From a virus, in IMG/VR virus record IMGVR_UViG_3300023116_000184, positions 1 to 32,840 of that record: a stretch of DNA of 32,840 nucleotides. One strand, 5' to 3'. Position numbers and translations under genes: made by a program. Numbering within the stretch: the first letter of the stretch is position 1; the number at the start of each line of letters is the position of its first letter. Positions 24,222 to 31,216 of the stretch are shown here, piece after piece. Under the pieces are notes generated by a model. It made no database searches. It saw nothing but the letters and a program-made list of their open reading frames with translations, and had not been told where the DNA came from.

Positions 24222-25222
24222 TAAACAACACTTTCACTTCTAGAGCCGCCACTCAACATGATGAATTCACAATTCTCTTGGAATTCTCCGAGATTAGTCG
24301 CCCCAACGTAACTAAAGGCACTCTGAAGCCCTTGTTCTATTTCTCTGAAAATATATTTCACATGCCCTTTAAATGGTGTGGTTTTAATAATACCCTCAAC
24401 AAAGCGATTTTCACCTTTGTTCTCAGCACTAGCCGAACCCCCATACACAGTGTAGAATTGACCCTCATCGTTCCTGAAAACGGACACAGGGGTCTCAGAT
24501 GTACCTGAGATCATACTACCCAACATAACAGCGTCAGAGAACGCTAAAGCCTTTGAGATGTCTCCTACGTGACTTATCCCACCATCTGCAATGATGTCGA
24601 TGGGTAGGGGAGAGTGGTCCGCTTTCTCGCAAATTTTCTCTAAGGCGTAAAGCTGTGGCATACCTACACCTGTGTTATACCGTGTTCTGCAAACGGGGGA
24701 GGGACCTATTCCGACCTTTGCAACGTCTGCGCCCCAATAGATGAAATCCTCATAAGCTTCTGGCGTTGCTATGTTACCAGCTATTATAGTCACCTTTCTT
24801 CTTTCCTCTTCTGAAAGGGTGGAATTAATCCAAAGAAGCATATTCTTCATTAAGATGTGATGCCCATGAGCGACATCGATACAGAAGATTCTCGCACCAT
24901 ATTCGTATAATCTACTGAATCGTTCCTTATCTTCATCTTGAACACCTATAGAAACGCCAACACCTTCTGAGGAACCACATTCATCGAAATCATCAAGGGC
25001 TTGCTCTATACTGTTGAATCTATGAAGAAGCCCTAAACCGCCATGATCACTAATTTCCTTAGCCATCTTGGGTCCTGTTATGTTTTTCATGTTAGCTGAA
25101 ATAACAGGAAATTTAAATTCATGATTACCTAAATGAGTGGTCAGATCAACGGATGTTCTGGTTTTTATCTCTGAATAATTAGGTTTTATTAATACGTCAC
25201 TATAGGTGTAGCCTTTTTCCAT
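24221..25222 (-). CDS. IMP dehydrogenase / GMP reductase family enzyme
   Basis: A 333-residue TIM-barrel enzyme. The family's catalytic loop is GIGPSPVCRTR with Cys178 and Thr180. IDVAHGHH (115-122), IADGGI (211-216) and MLGSMISG (233-240) build the NAD and phosphate sites. There is no CBS domain, as in GMP reductase (E. coli GuaC has 347 residues). The flap (about 259-285) is short and lacks the Arg-Tyr pair of typical IMP dehydrogenases. The ending SYVGATNLGEF also resembles GMP reductase. It could either make XMP for guanine nucleotides or turn GMP into IMP; both would shift purine pools during phage replication. A perfect AAGGAG precedes the ATG. The substrate direction is unresolved. Confidence 0.85.
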   Translation of the reverse strand: MEKGYTYSDVLIKPNYSEIKTRTSVDLTTHLGNHEFKFPVISANMKNITGPKMAKEISDHGGLGLLHRFNSIEQALDDFDECGSSEGVGVSIGVQDEDKERFSRLYEYGARIFCIDVAHGHHILMKNMLLWINSTLSEEERRKVTIIAGNIATPEAYEDFIYWGADVAKVGIGPSPVCRTRYNTGVGMPQLYALEKICEKADHSPLPIDIIADGGISHVGDISKALAFSDAVMLGSMISGTSETPVSVFRNDEGQFYTVYGGSASAENKGENRFVEGIIKTTPFKGHVKYIFREIEQGLQSAFSYVGATNLGEFQENCEFIMLSGGSRSESVV

Positions 25223-25241
25223 TATACTCCTTAAAAGGGGG

Positions 25242-25275
25242 ACACACCCAAATCACTTATCGGATTTAGGTGTGT
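25242..25275 (-). promoter_or_regulatory. Hairpin over the stop codon of the 52-residue gene
   Basis: On the RNA, ACACACCTAAATC pairs with GATTTGGGTGTGT (13 pairs, one G-U) around an 8-base loop. The 3' arm starts next to the TGA stop, which lies at its base. The sequence then runs CCCCCTTTTAAGGAG into the next ATG. The T-run is short and displaced, so this is a partial terminator, a processing or stability hairpin, or an attenuator setting guaB-like, 46 and 43 levels. It is not a strong intrinsic terminator. Confidence 0.45.
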
Positions 25276-25411
25276 TGAGAGATTCTTTGATATCTTCTAA
25301 CTTGACGATTTCTCTCATCTCGTCAACTGACGGACATACAGATTGATTGTCGGTTATTTTATTGATATAGAAATCAATACACTTAACAATCAGAGTAGTT
25401 TTCTCACTCAT
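25253..25411 (-). CDS. 52-residue small protein
   Basis: A short gene encoding a mixed-charge protein with an N-terminal helix (TTLIVKCIDFYINKI), two cysteines (residues 11 and 26) and an acidic/basic C-terminus. It starts nine bases after the stop of the 31-residue gene and has only a weak site (AGATAACAG), so it may be translated by coupling. Its stop lies in the 25242-25275 hairpin. It is not recognised. Being among the first genes after an early-type promoter, a host-directed role is possible but unproven. Confidence 0.55.
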   Translation of the reverse strand: MSEKTTLIVKCIDFYINKITDNQSVCPSVDEMREIVKLEDIKESLNTPKSDK

Positions 25412-25419
25412 CTGTTATC

Positions 25420-25515
25420 TCACTTGCTTGTGAAACGACCGAACTTATCTCTCTTGGCCCAATACTTACGACAGAAACGACCATCTCTTGTTCTATTACT
25501 GTAATACTTCTTCAT
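25420..25515 (-). CDS. 31-residue basic microprotein
   Basis: A very short gene with the best translation start in the region: AAAAAGGAGAAAAACGT then ATG, directly behind a strong promoter. The product is rich in Lys, Arg, Phe and Tyr and holds a two-fold pattern, RDGRF at about 10-14 and RDKFGRF at about 22-28. Such small basic proteins in T4-like early regions often act on host machinery. No specific function can be assigned. The strong promoter and site are the main evidence that it is real. Confidence 0.6.
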   Translation of the reverse strand: MKKYYSNRTRDGRFCRKYWAKRDKFGRFTSK

Positions 25516-25543
25516 ACGTTTTTCTCCTTTTTAATGCGTTATT

Positions 25544-25572
25544 ATTATACAATAATTCAAAACCTTTTTCAA
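25544..25572 (-). promoter_or_regulatory. Consensus sigma70 (early-type) promoter
   Basis: TTGAAA (25572-25567) and TATAAT (25549-25544) are separated by exactly 17 bases, with an AT-rich spacer. The start would be near 25537, about 20 bases before the ATG of the 31-residue gene. It sits in the 80-base gap after the methyltransferase-like gene and would drive the microproteins, guaB-like, 46, GT and 43 independently of the sugar cassette. Confidence 0.8.
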
Positions 25573-25595
25573 ATGGAAAAGTTATTTAATCACTT

Positions 25596-26231
25596 TCATT
25601 TCTTAATAGCGTCCACCACAATTGAATGCGGGACGTTTAAATACTGTTCATATCTTTTAAAGTTATCAGGTGTTCTCATAACATAAAAAATACTATAATC
25701 TATTTCATTTAAAACGGGAATACCATCCTCATCGAAATAATGTAAATAGTTTATCTCGCCATTTGTTTTGAAGGGGCTGTTATCGAAAAGTTCTTTAACG
25801 GATTCTATTGTCGGAAACCAAACGTGCCCACCTCCAATTACCGTTTTACTATTTTCGTCATAACTCCCACCGCCAACAGGATCGAAGATTATGTTACCTT
25901 TTTCATCCTTTACAGATCTATTAATATGATGTTCCCACTTATAATCAGGGACAGATAAGCGAAAGATTCCATTCGGTTTTAAAATTCTATAAATCTCTTT
26001 AATGGTGTCGTGTAATTTATCAAATTCTATATGTTCAAACACATCTTCAGCTTGAAAGTATTTGACTAAATTATCATCAAGTGGTATAGGTTTCGTTAAA
26101 TCGTGTTTAATATGGCGGTTGTCCTGCCTGTTTAGAGATATCCCTATAGTGTTTTTGTATTTGTGATTGACTCTGGAATCACTTACAATATCCCCTGCGT
26201 ATAAAATTGTGTCTTCATTTATGTTATACAT
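25596..26231 (-). CDS. SAM-dependent methyltransferase-like protein
   Basis: A 211-residue protein. I place the start at ATG 26231, with AAAGG upstream, rather than further up where the frame would run deep into the preceding gene. The class I methyltransferase core is partly visible. The acidic motif FQAEDVFEHI (59-68) and YRILKPNGIFRLSVPD (81-96) match motifs of the Methyltransf_11/UbiE-like type. The usual Gly-rich motif I is poorly conserved (ILYAGDIVSDSR at 9-20). A long C-terminal part (about 97-211) with GGGHVWF may bind the acceptor. Clustered with sugar-transfer genes, it is more likely to methylate a sugar or cap a glycan than DNA. Confidence 0.65.
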   Translation of the reverse strand: MYNINEDTILYAGDIVSDSRVNHKYKNTIGISLNRQDNRHIKHDLTKPIPLDDNLVKYFQAEDVFEHIEFDKLHDTIKEIYRILKPNGIFRLSVPDYKWEHHINRSVKDEKGNIIFDPVGGGSYDENSKTVIGGGHVWFPTIESVKELFDNSPFKTNGEINYLHYFDEDGIPVLNEIDYSIFYVMRTPDNFKRYEQYLNVPHSIVVDAIKK

Positions 26232-27213
26232 CTTTATTGCCTTTAAATGTATCCAATAACCCTGCGTAATAATCGAAAACGTCATCCACCATAGAATCCA
26301 TAGTCTTCGGCTCTTCTTTTCCCCATGCTTCTATTTTCCCTAAGTCTATCATAGACGGGAGAAGGGCTTTTGCTCCTGATAATATAACTGCACTTTGCCT
26401 TGTGTCGAACCCGCAAGAAAGAACATCGGCACCATTAGCTTGACTGACTATACAACCATGCACTCTATTACCAAAAAACTTGTCCACATTTCTATAGTGT
26501 TTTAAAAATTCTATAGAATCACCTCGATAAGAAATGATATTGTCATCGCTCCACCCCATACCTTTTGCGGTGTTGTGTTCATTTTTATTATGTGCGAAAA
26601 ATTTGAACCCATTTTCTAAAAGAATTTTAGCAATAGGGGTTACTTTATTTTTCCATTGTTCACATTCATTAGGACTAAACTCACCATAATGCCCACCTAA
26701 TGGCATTAAGTTGCACCCTTTAATAGAATCTGTTTTTTCCATGCCGTATGTGGCGAGATATGCGGGGCAAACTTGAACAGGGAAGTCAATTCCCGTTATT
26801 AGATTGGCTATTTCATCTCGAACGACGACAGTATGCGACCTCTCTTTTAAAAGTTCGGCTTCTGAGTGTAACCTTTCCTTGTCAACGCCTCTGAAGATGT
26901 TTGTGGCATCTTGAAAGGACCCTGCGCCTATCACACAAAAGTTATCCTTATTCTCTGAAACCCAACCTCTAGTCATAACTTTCCACCAAGGGACTGATGA
27001 CCATGAGCTATTATGGTTTAAACTCCAAAAAACAGGCATTCCTGCCCAGATACACCTGTCAAAATCTATAGGCTTAAAAATCCCATTTGTTTCCTTATCC
27101 ACAACATTCCCTATTGCGGATTTATCTATTTCACGTATGACGTTACTTAGACCGATTCGAATAAATTCGTCGCCGGGATTCTTCCCAATTGTTGATACTA
27201 ACAACCACTTCAC
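26224..27213 (-). CDS. Polysaccharide pyruvyltransferase-like protein
   Basis: A 329-residue protein with a GTG start in the GTGA overlap with the preceding gene. It matches the layout of the WcaK/CsaB polysaccharide pyruvyltransferase family. The N-terminus WLLVSTIGKNPGDEFIRIGL gives the NxGDE-type loop (about 12-16), GAGSF occurs at 96-100, RDEIA at 132-136, and the C-terminal half holds GNRVHGCIVSQANGADVLSC (248-267), the family's nucleotide-side signature. Members transfer pyruvate from PEP onto sugars, and some relatives have become sugar transferases. There is no membrane segment. It overlaps the methyltransferase-like gene by 8 nt. Confidence 0.7.
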   Translation of the reverse strand: MKWLLVSTIGKNPGDEFIRIGLSNVIREIDKSAIGNVVDKETNGIFKPIDFDRCIWAGMPVFWSLNHNSSWSSVPWWKVMTRGWVSENKDNFCVIGAGSFQDATNIFRGVDKERLHSEAELLKERSHTVVVRDEIANLITGIDFPVQVCPAYLATYGMEKTDSIKGCNLMPLGGHYGEFSPNECEQWKNKVTPIAKILLENGFKFFAHNKNEHNTAKGMGWSDDNIISYRGDSIEFLKHYRNVDKFFGNRVHGCIVSQANGADVLSCGFDTRQSAVILSGAKALLPSMIDLGKIEAWGKEEPKTMDSMVDDVFDYYAGLLDTFKGNKDV

Positions 27214-28028
27214 AATTTAATTCCCTCTAATTTCTCGATAATCTTATTCGAAAACCCACTACACACACTCCATGTGTAATGTCCAAACTTATTTATATTG
27301 GAATTGTAAAAGTCTACGCATTCCTCGGCTTTCCCACTTTCGGGAATTGGCAACTCATTTAAAAATTCACTAATAACTTTTTCATCTGTGGAGTGTAGTC
27401 TAAGTGCTAGATCGCCATAATTCTCAAAGAAAGGGTTTGATTTATCGTTTATTAATATAGGTATTGAACCACATGCGAGAGATTCGGCTACCCTCATACT
27501 TGATGCGCCTTTACCTTTTGGGCATAGTGTGTAATGTGACTTAACCATCTCATTATACGAGTTTAATGATATTTCTTCTTTCATTTCGACTGACTCACCC
27601 CAATAATTTTTACACTCTTGTATTTTCCATTTGTCGGAGTTTAAATTCCGCATAAAGCGTCTCTCGGGGGTGTCCCAAATTGTCCCACCAAAATATCCGA
27701 AAGTGGATTTACTGGTAACATCACCTGATTTAAATTTGTGTATTCTCGGGTTTGTTGTGTATAATTGAAATTTTCTAACGTTATCAGGCACTATTGTAGT
27801 TGCAAACCACACACTTTGATCGTCTGAAAAGTTAACGTCCCCACTTAATATGAATACAAGTTTCTCTTTACAATAAGAGAACTTATTTTTCACCATAGAT
27901 ATCTTTCCGTGATCGTCACCAACACTCTCATAGATAATAAAGTCAGCGTCTTCTGGGGATTGAGAAATTTGACAACCCTGTCCCTGAATCCAAGAAAGTG
28001 ATGTTCTTTCTAATGGGTATAATTTCAT
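27210..28028 (-). CDS. Exostosin-like (GT47-type) glycosyltransferase
   Basis: A 272-residue protein starting at ATG 28028, which overlaps the previous stop (ATGA). A TTG 15 bases upstream is less likely. The diagnostic segment is at about 166-195: YTLCPKGKGASSMRVAES followed by LACGSIPILIND. It matches the C-terminal donor-binding half of exostosin-family GT-B enzymes. The N-terminal half has ADFIIYES and KLVFILSGDVNF strands. It would add a sugar to an acceptor in the cytoplasm; no signal or membrane segment is seen. It is embedded in a co-translated series of sugar genes. Confidence 0.65.
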   Translation of the reverse strand: MKLYPLERTSLSWIQGQGCQISQSPEDADFIIYESVGDDHGKISMVKNKFSYCKEKLVFILSGDVNFSDDQSVWFATTIVPDNVRKFQLYTTNPRIHKFKSGDVTSKSTFGYFGGTIWDTPERRFMRNLNSDKWKIQECKNYWGESVEMKEEISLNSYNEMVKSHYTLCPKGKGASSMRVAESLACGSIPILINDKSNPFFENYGDLALRLHSTDEKVISEFLNELPIPESGKAEECVDFYNSNINKFGHYTWSVCSGFSNKIIEKLEGIKL

Positions 28029-28768
28029 TGGATTATTTGCCAATCACCCTTTAAAATGGGTGTACCTAAGTGTAAATCCCGACCGTCGAGTTTTTCTCTA
28101 TAGTATCCCGGTTTCATTATTAAAAACTTTTCAGTGTCTATTTTTAATTGATCCACTAAATTACTAAAGCAACTCTCTATTAGAACTAACTTAGTCGCAT
28201 TTTCCATTATTTTACACCAATCGAAAACACAATCTGAAATTGGTTGGACTAACACAACTTGTAAATCTCTTTTCTGAAGATCTAATTTATAATTTGTGTT
28301 TGTGTCGGAGGCTTGATTTTGAAAGACGACATAATTAGGGTTTTGAACCAATTTTGAATAAAGGTCTTCTTCCCGTTCCACGTTTCTTTTAATGTCAAGA
28401 TTCCACTTTTCTTCGATAGGGACTCTAGCCAATTTATACCTAAATTCGTCGAAGGTGAATTCTCGTTGATTTAAGAATTTTTTCGTGTTATTGTTATTCC
28501 AGCTTCCCGGTGAATTGAAAGAAAGGTCTAAAACCTTACTCCCAATACTATTAGCGTATTTTTGACTATCCACAATGGGATTACTAGTGCGAATAGGGAC
28601 AAAATTCACATAATCTATATGTCCCCTCACAAAATTCGTAATTAAATGATCGTAAACGGGCCAATGAACATTGTATCCTTGCTGATGATAGTACTTGGCA
28701 ATAGGAAGGCATATGATAATATCTCCTATTTTACCGGGAAGGATTATAGTTAGATTTTCGCTTCTCAT
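28025..28768 (-). CDS. GT9/heptosyltransferase-like protein
   Basis: A 247-residue protein. The N-terminus LPGKIGDIIICLPIAKYY (about 10-27) is the hallmark of the ADP-heptose:LPS heptosyltransferase (GT9) fold. It is followed by GYNVHWPVY. The C-terminal half has VLVQPISDCVFDWCKIMENA and LVLIESCFSNL, fitting the donor-site helix of that family. The protein is shorter than bacterial heptosyltransferases (about 320-350), so it may be reduced. Start and stop both overlap neighbours by 4 nt. Confidence 0.6.
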   Translation of the reverse strand: MRSENLTIILPGKIGDIIICLPIAKYYHQQGYNVHWPVYDHLITNFVRGHIDYVNFVPIRTSNPIVDSQKYANSIGSKVLDLSFNSPGSWNNNNTKKFLNQREFTFDEFRYKLARVPIEEKWNLDIKRNVEREEDLYSKLVQNPNYVVFQNQASDTNTNYKLDLQKRDLQVVLVQPISDCVFDWCKIMENATKLVLIESCFSNLVDQLKIDTEKFLIMKPGYYREKLDGRDLHLGTPILKGDWQIIQ

Positions 28769-29607
28769 CTTATCTCGTTTGGTATGTGAACGTTGAAGTT
28801 GTCGAAGTATATCTTCTCTTGAAGCTGCTCATTAGGTTGCGGTTTTAGGAACGCGCCCCAAGGTTCACGTTTAGTAAGGTTATGTTTTAAGTTGAAAAAC
28901 ATCATATTATCTATAAAAATATCAAGGTCATCGTTTTCAATAGCATTTATGTTGAATTGAGTTTCCTTAGAATCGTTATTCCACTGATTGGCGTGATGAA
29001 TGTGGAAACAAAACGGTGGGTATTGATTTCCTATTGGGGTGTTATCACCAAAACACTTCATAATACCCGCATATACAGGATCGAAACGTGGTCTACTCAA
29101 TAAATAGTCGTTGAAAAGATCATAATATTCTTTATACCATTCGCGTTTAAACACAAAACAATCGAATCCAGCAATCTCCCATCGAACGGGTTGTGCTTGC
29201 TCCTTTAGTTTATCGAAACTATCTATATCTCGAATGTCTAACCTCGAACAGGGGAAGCATTGGGGTTCATTTTCAATGATATATTCTATCAGATTAGGGT
29301 TGATGATGACATCACTATTCACAAATATGAAGTAATCTTCACTTTGTTCATAAAGAGTTCGTAAGATGTCGTTGACGAAGGGTAGTTTCTTCTCTCCATC
29401 TTCAATGTAATCATGACTAGAACGTGTTAAATCGAATATGATGTCGAGTTTATAATGGTTTTTAAAGGTGCTCTCTTCGTCTCTGAATTGAACATCTAAA
29501 ACGTCAACAACATCTGGGAAGACTTTCTTCAGATGTTTATACGAATCAACGGCAATATCTTGTCTTTTATATTTTCCGAATGTATTGGTCCCTATTAAAA
29601 TCTTCAT
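28765..29607 (-). CDS. GT-A-type glycosyltransferase-like protein
   Basis: A 280-residue protein with a nucleotide-sugar-transferase-like N-terminal half. It begins MKILIGTNTFGKYKR. The short acidic metal motif FVNSDVII (95-102) follows a YEQSEDY strand in the place where GT-A enzymes have DxD. The C-terminal half holds the acceptor-side segment RWEIAGFDCFVFKREWY and a His cluster (FHIHH). It is distinct from the two GT2-like proteins encoded upstream but has a similar size. Its stop and start form ATGA overlaps, so it is part of the same translational chain. Confidence 0.6.
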   Translation of the reverse strand: MKILIGTNTFGKYKRQDIAVDSYKHLKKVFPDVVDVLDVQFRDEESTFKNHYKLDIIFDLTRSSHDYIEDGEKKLPFVNDILRTLYEQSEDYFIFVNSDVIINPNLIEYIIENEPQCFPCSRLDIRDIDSFDKLKEQAQPVRWEIAGFDCFVFKREWYKEYYDLFNDYLLSRPRFDPVYAGIMKCFGDNTPIGNQYPPFCFHIHHANQWNNDSKETQFNINAIENDDLDIFIDNMMFFNLKHNLTKREPWGAFLKPQPNEQLQEKIYFDNFNVHIPNEIR

Positions 29608-30395
29608 AGCTTCTCCGAATACTTTTCCTTAATGGTTTTTAAATTTTCGAGTACCTTTTCCTCTGTGAAAGCTCTCGCTTCGTTAGGATAACCCCCATAC
29701 TTATGCTTCCAATGCATTGCTGACATGTTAACGTTTTCAGCATATTCCCCTTTATTGGTGATTGAAGAGTTCTCTGTAGCTCCCTCTATCTCACTAATGT
29801 ATTTATCACTGTTCATAACGTCAGGCGACCACCACATAGAAGGTAGATATCCCCGTCTCACACACATAAAACTCCAATCAGCATGTTCAAAAGCATTCAT
29901 ATACCCAACATCGAAAGGCCCTACTACATCCAAAAGGTCTTTACGCATGTACATGAATGCACCTTGGAAGTTTTGATGGAAATCAACACCCCTCCCATCC
30001 TCATAAAGAATGGTTTTGATTTTAGGGTTCTTGTTTATCTTACTAAACATCAGATGTTTCAACCCTGTCACTTTCGATGTGTTAATATATCTTTTGAAGG
30101 CGTAAGGATCATTCACTAAAATGTCTTCCTCAACCAAAAAGAGATGTTCACACTTTTTACTTGTAAGAAAACTCAAGGCCAAATTCTTACAGCGCCCAAC
30201 CCCTTGATTATCTATTAATGTAATCATGGGGTAATCATCGACGATGGGGTATTCTACATCACTCCCGCCGTCTCTAATAACGACAAGTTCACTGATAAAC
30301 CCATAATTTGCATATTTCGATAACAATTCATAGGATTGTTTGAAATATTCGGGTCTATTATATGTTATTAATGCAACACCAATCTTTTCGATCAC
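29604..30395 (-). CDS. Family 2-like glycosyltransferase (second paralogue)
   Basis: A 263-residue GT-A enzyme with a GTG start overlapping the previous stop. It starts IGVALITYNRPEYFKQSYE, a typical GT2 opening. The metal-binding position is FLVEEDILV (87-95) with Glu90/Asp91 in place of DxD. The acceptor side has FQGAFMYMRKD, AFEHADWSF and the SPDVMNSDKY segment. It is clearly related to the next gene (EHxDxS and WxPDVxNS at equivalent positions), pointing to a tandem duplication followed by divergence. It probably adds a sugar; which one is not visible. Confidence 0.75.
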   Translation of the reverse strand: MIEKIGVALITYNRPEYFKQSYELLSKYANYGFISELVVIRDGGSDVEYPIVDDYPMITLIDNQGVGRCKNLALSFLTSKKCEHLFLVEEDILVNDPYAFKRYINTSKVTGLKHLMFSKINKNPKIKTILYEDGRGVDFHQNFQGAFMYMRKDLLDVVGPFDVGYMNAFEHADWSFMCVRRGYLPSMWWSPDVMNSDKYISEIEGATENSSITNKGEYAENVNMSAMHWKHKYGGYPNEARAFTEEKVLENLKTIKEKYSEKL

Positions 30396-31216
30396 GGTAA
30401 AAACTTTCTTGCGTAATTCTTCTGAATAGTTTCGAGCCTTTTTAGAACCTGTTCATTAGAAAGTAACTGTTCATCTGTCGGTTGTGTTGGGTTGAAACCA
30501 TACTTATGCTCAAATATCATGCAAGCTAATTTAAAATTCTTCTCAAAGTTCTCGTCTTTGCTTTGACTTTTCTCTACAGACTCCTGAATGGTCGTAATGT
30601 AATCCCATGAGTTATTAACATCAGGCCACCAGCAGTAAGAGGGTAGTAAACCAGACTTAACAATCTTATAACTATGGTCAACGTGCTCCATATTTTTAAG
30701 TTTACTGTAGCGTTCGTCCATATATCCAACCGCCTGAATCACAGACTTATGGAAAAACTGAAAACCTGCCATTAGATTTGGTAGGAAATTAACTTCAAGG
30801 TCATCGTCGTATTCTAATGTTGCTCTAATAGCTTTAGAACCGTCAGGGTTGAAGTTGTAAACATTCGAAAACCCATAATTCATATGCCACAATCCGCTTG
30901 CTTCAGCAGTTTTAATGTACTTGATGAAGATTTCGGGGTTCTTTATGATGACATCATCTTCAATTAAGAAGAGAAAGTTACAATCGTTCTGTATGAGGCA
31001 TCTTAATGCATCATTTTTCGAACAGGCTATGCCAAGATTCTTATCGTGTTGGATGACCTGTAAATCGTCGTTATTGGCGAATTCATATACAGAATCATCG
31101 TATGGTTCGCCATCATTGACGACACAAAGGAAATCTATTTGAGGTAGAGATTTTATACATTGTTTGAAATAATCTTCTCTATCTTTGGTCGTTACTGCTA
31201 TTCCTAATTTATTCAT
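30392..31216 (-). CDS. Family 2-like glycosyltransferase (first paralogue)
   Basis: A 274-residue GT-A enzyme. The opening LGIAVTTKDREDYFKQCIK and the metal motif FLIEDDVII (83-91, Asp87/Asp88) define it. AGFQFFHKS, NMEHVDHSY and WWPDVNNSWDY match its neighbour along the length, so the two genes are paralogues. The ATG overlaps the gp47 stop by 8 nt, which puts the head of the sugar cassette under the same transcript and probably the same early expression as gp55 and gp47. There is no transmembrane segment. Confidence 0.75.
   Translation of the reverse strand: MNKLGIAVTTKDREDYFKQCIKSLPQIDFLCVVNDGEPYDDSVYEFANNDDLQVIQHDKNLGIACSKNDALRCLIQNDCNFLFLIEDDVIIKNPEIFIKYIKTAEASGLWHMNYGFSNVYNFNPDGSKAIRATLEYDDDLEVNFLPNLMAGFQFFHKSVIQAVGYMDERYSKLKNMEHVDHSYKIVKSGLLPSYCWWPDVNNSWDYITTIQESVEKSQSKDENFEKNFKLACMIFEHKYGFNPTQPTDEQLLSNEQVLKRLETIQKNYARKFLP

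Noticed and set aside
25573-25595. Possible terminator after the methyltransferase-like gene
   Set aside because: The stem (AACTTTT with AAAAGGTT) is bulged and AT-only, overlaps the -35 of the promoter and has no T-run.
26232-26285. Longer start for the methyltransferase-like gene
   Set aside because: It would overlap the preceding gene by over 60 nt and lacks a ribosome site; the ATG at 26231 has AAAGG and an 8-nt overlap like those seen elsewhere in the operon.
28029-28043. TTG start adding five residues to the exostosin-like protein
   Set aside because: The ATG at 28028 forms the ATGA overlap used repeatedly in this cassette.
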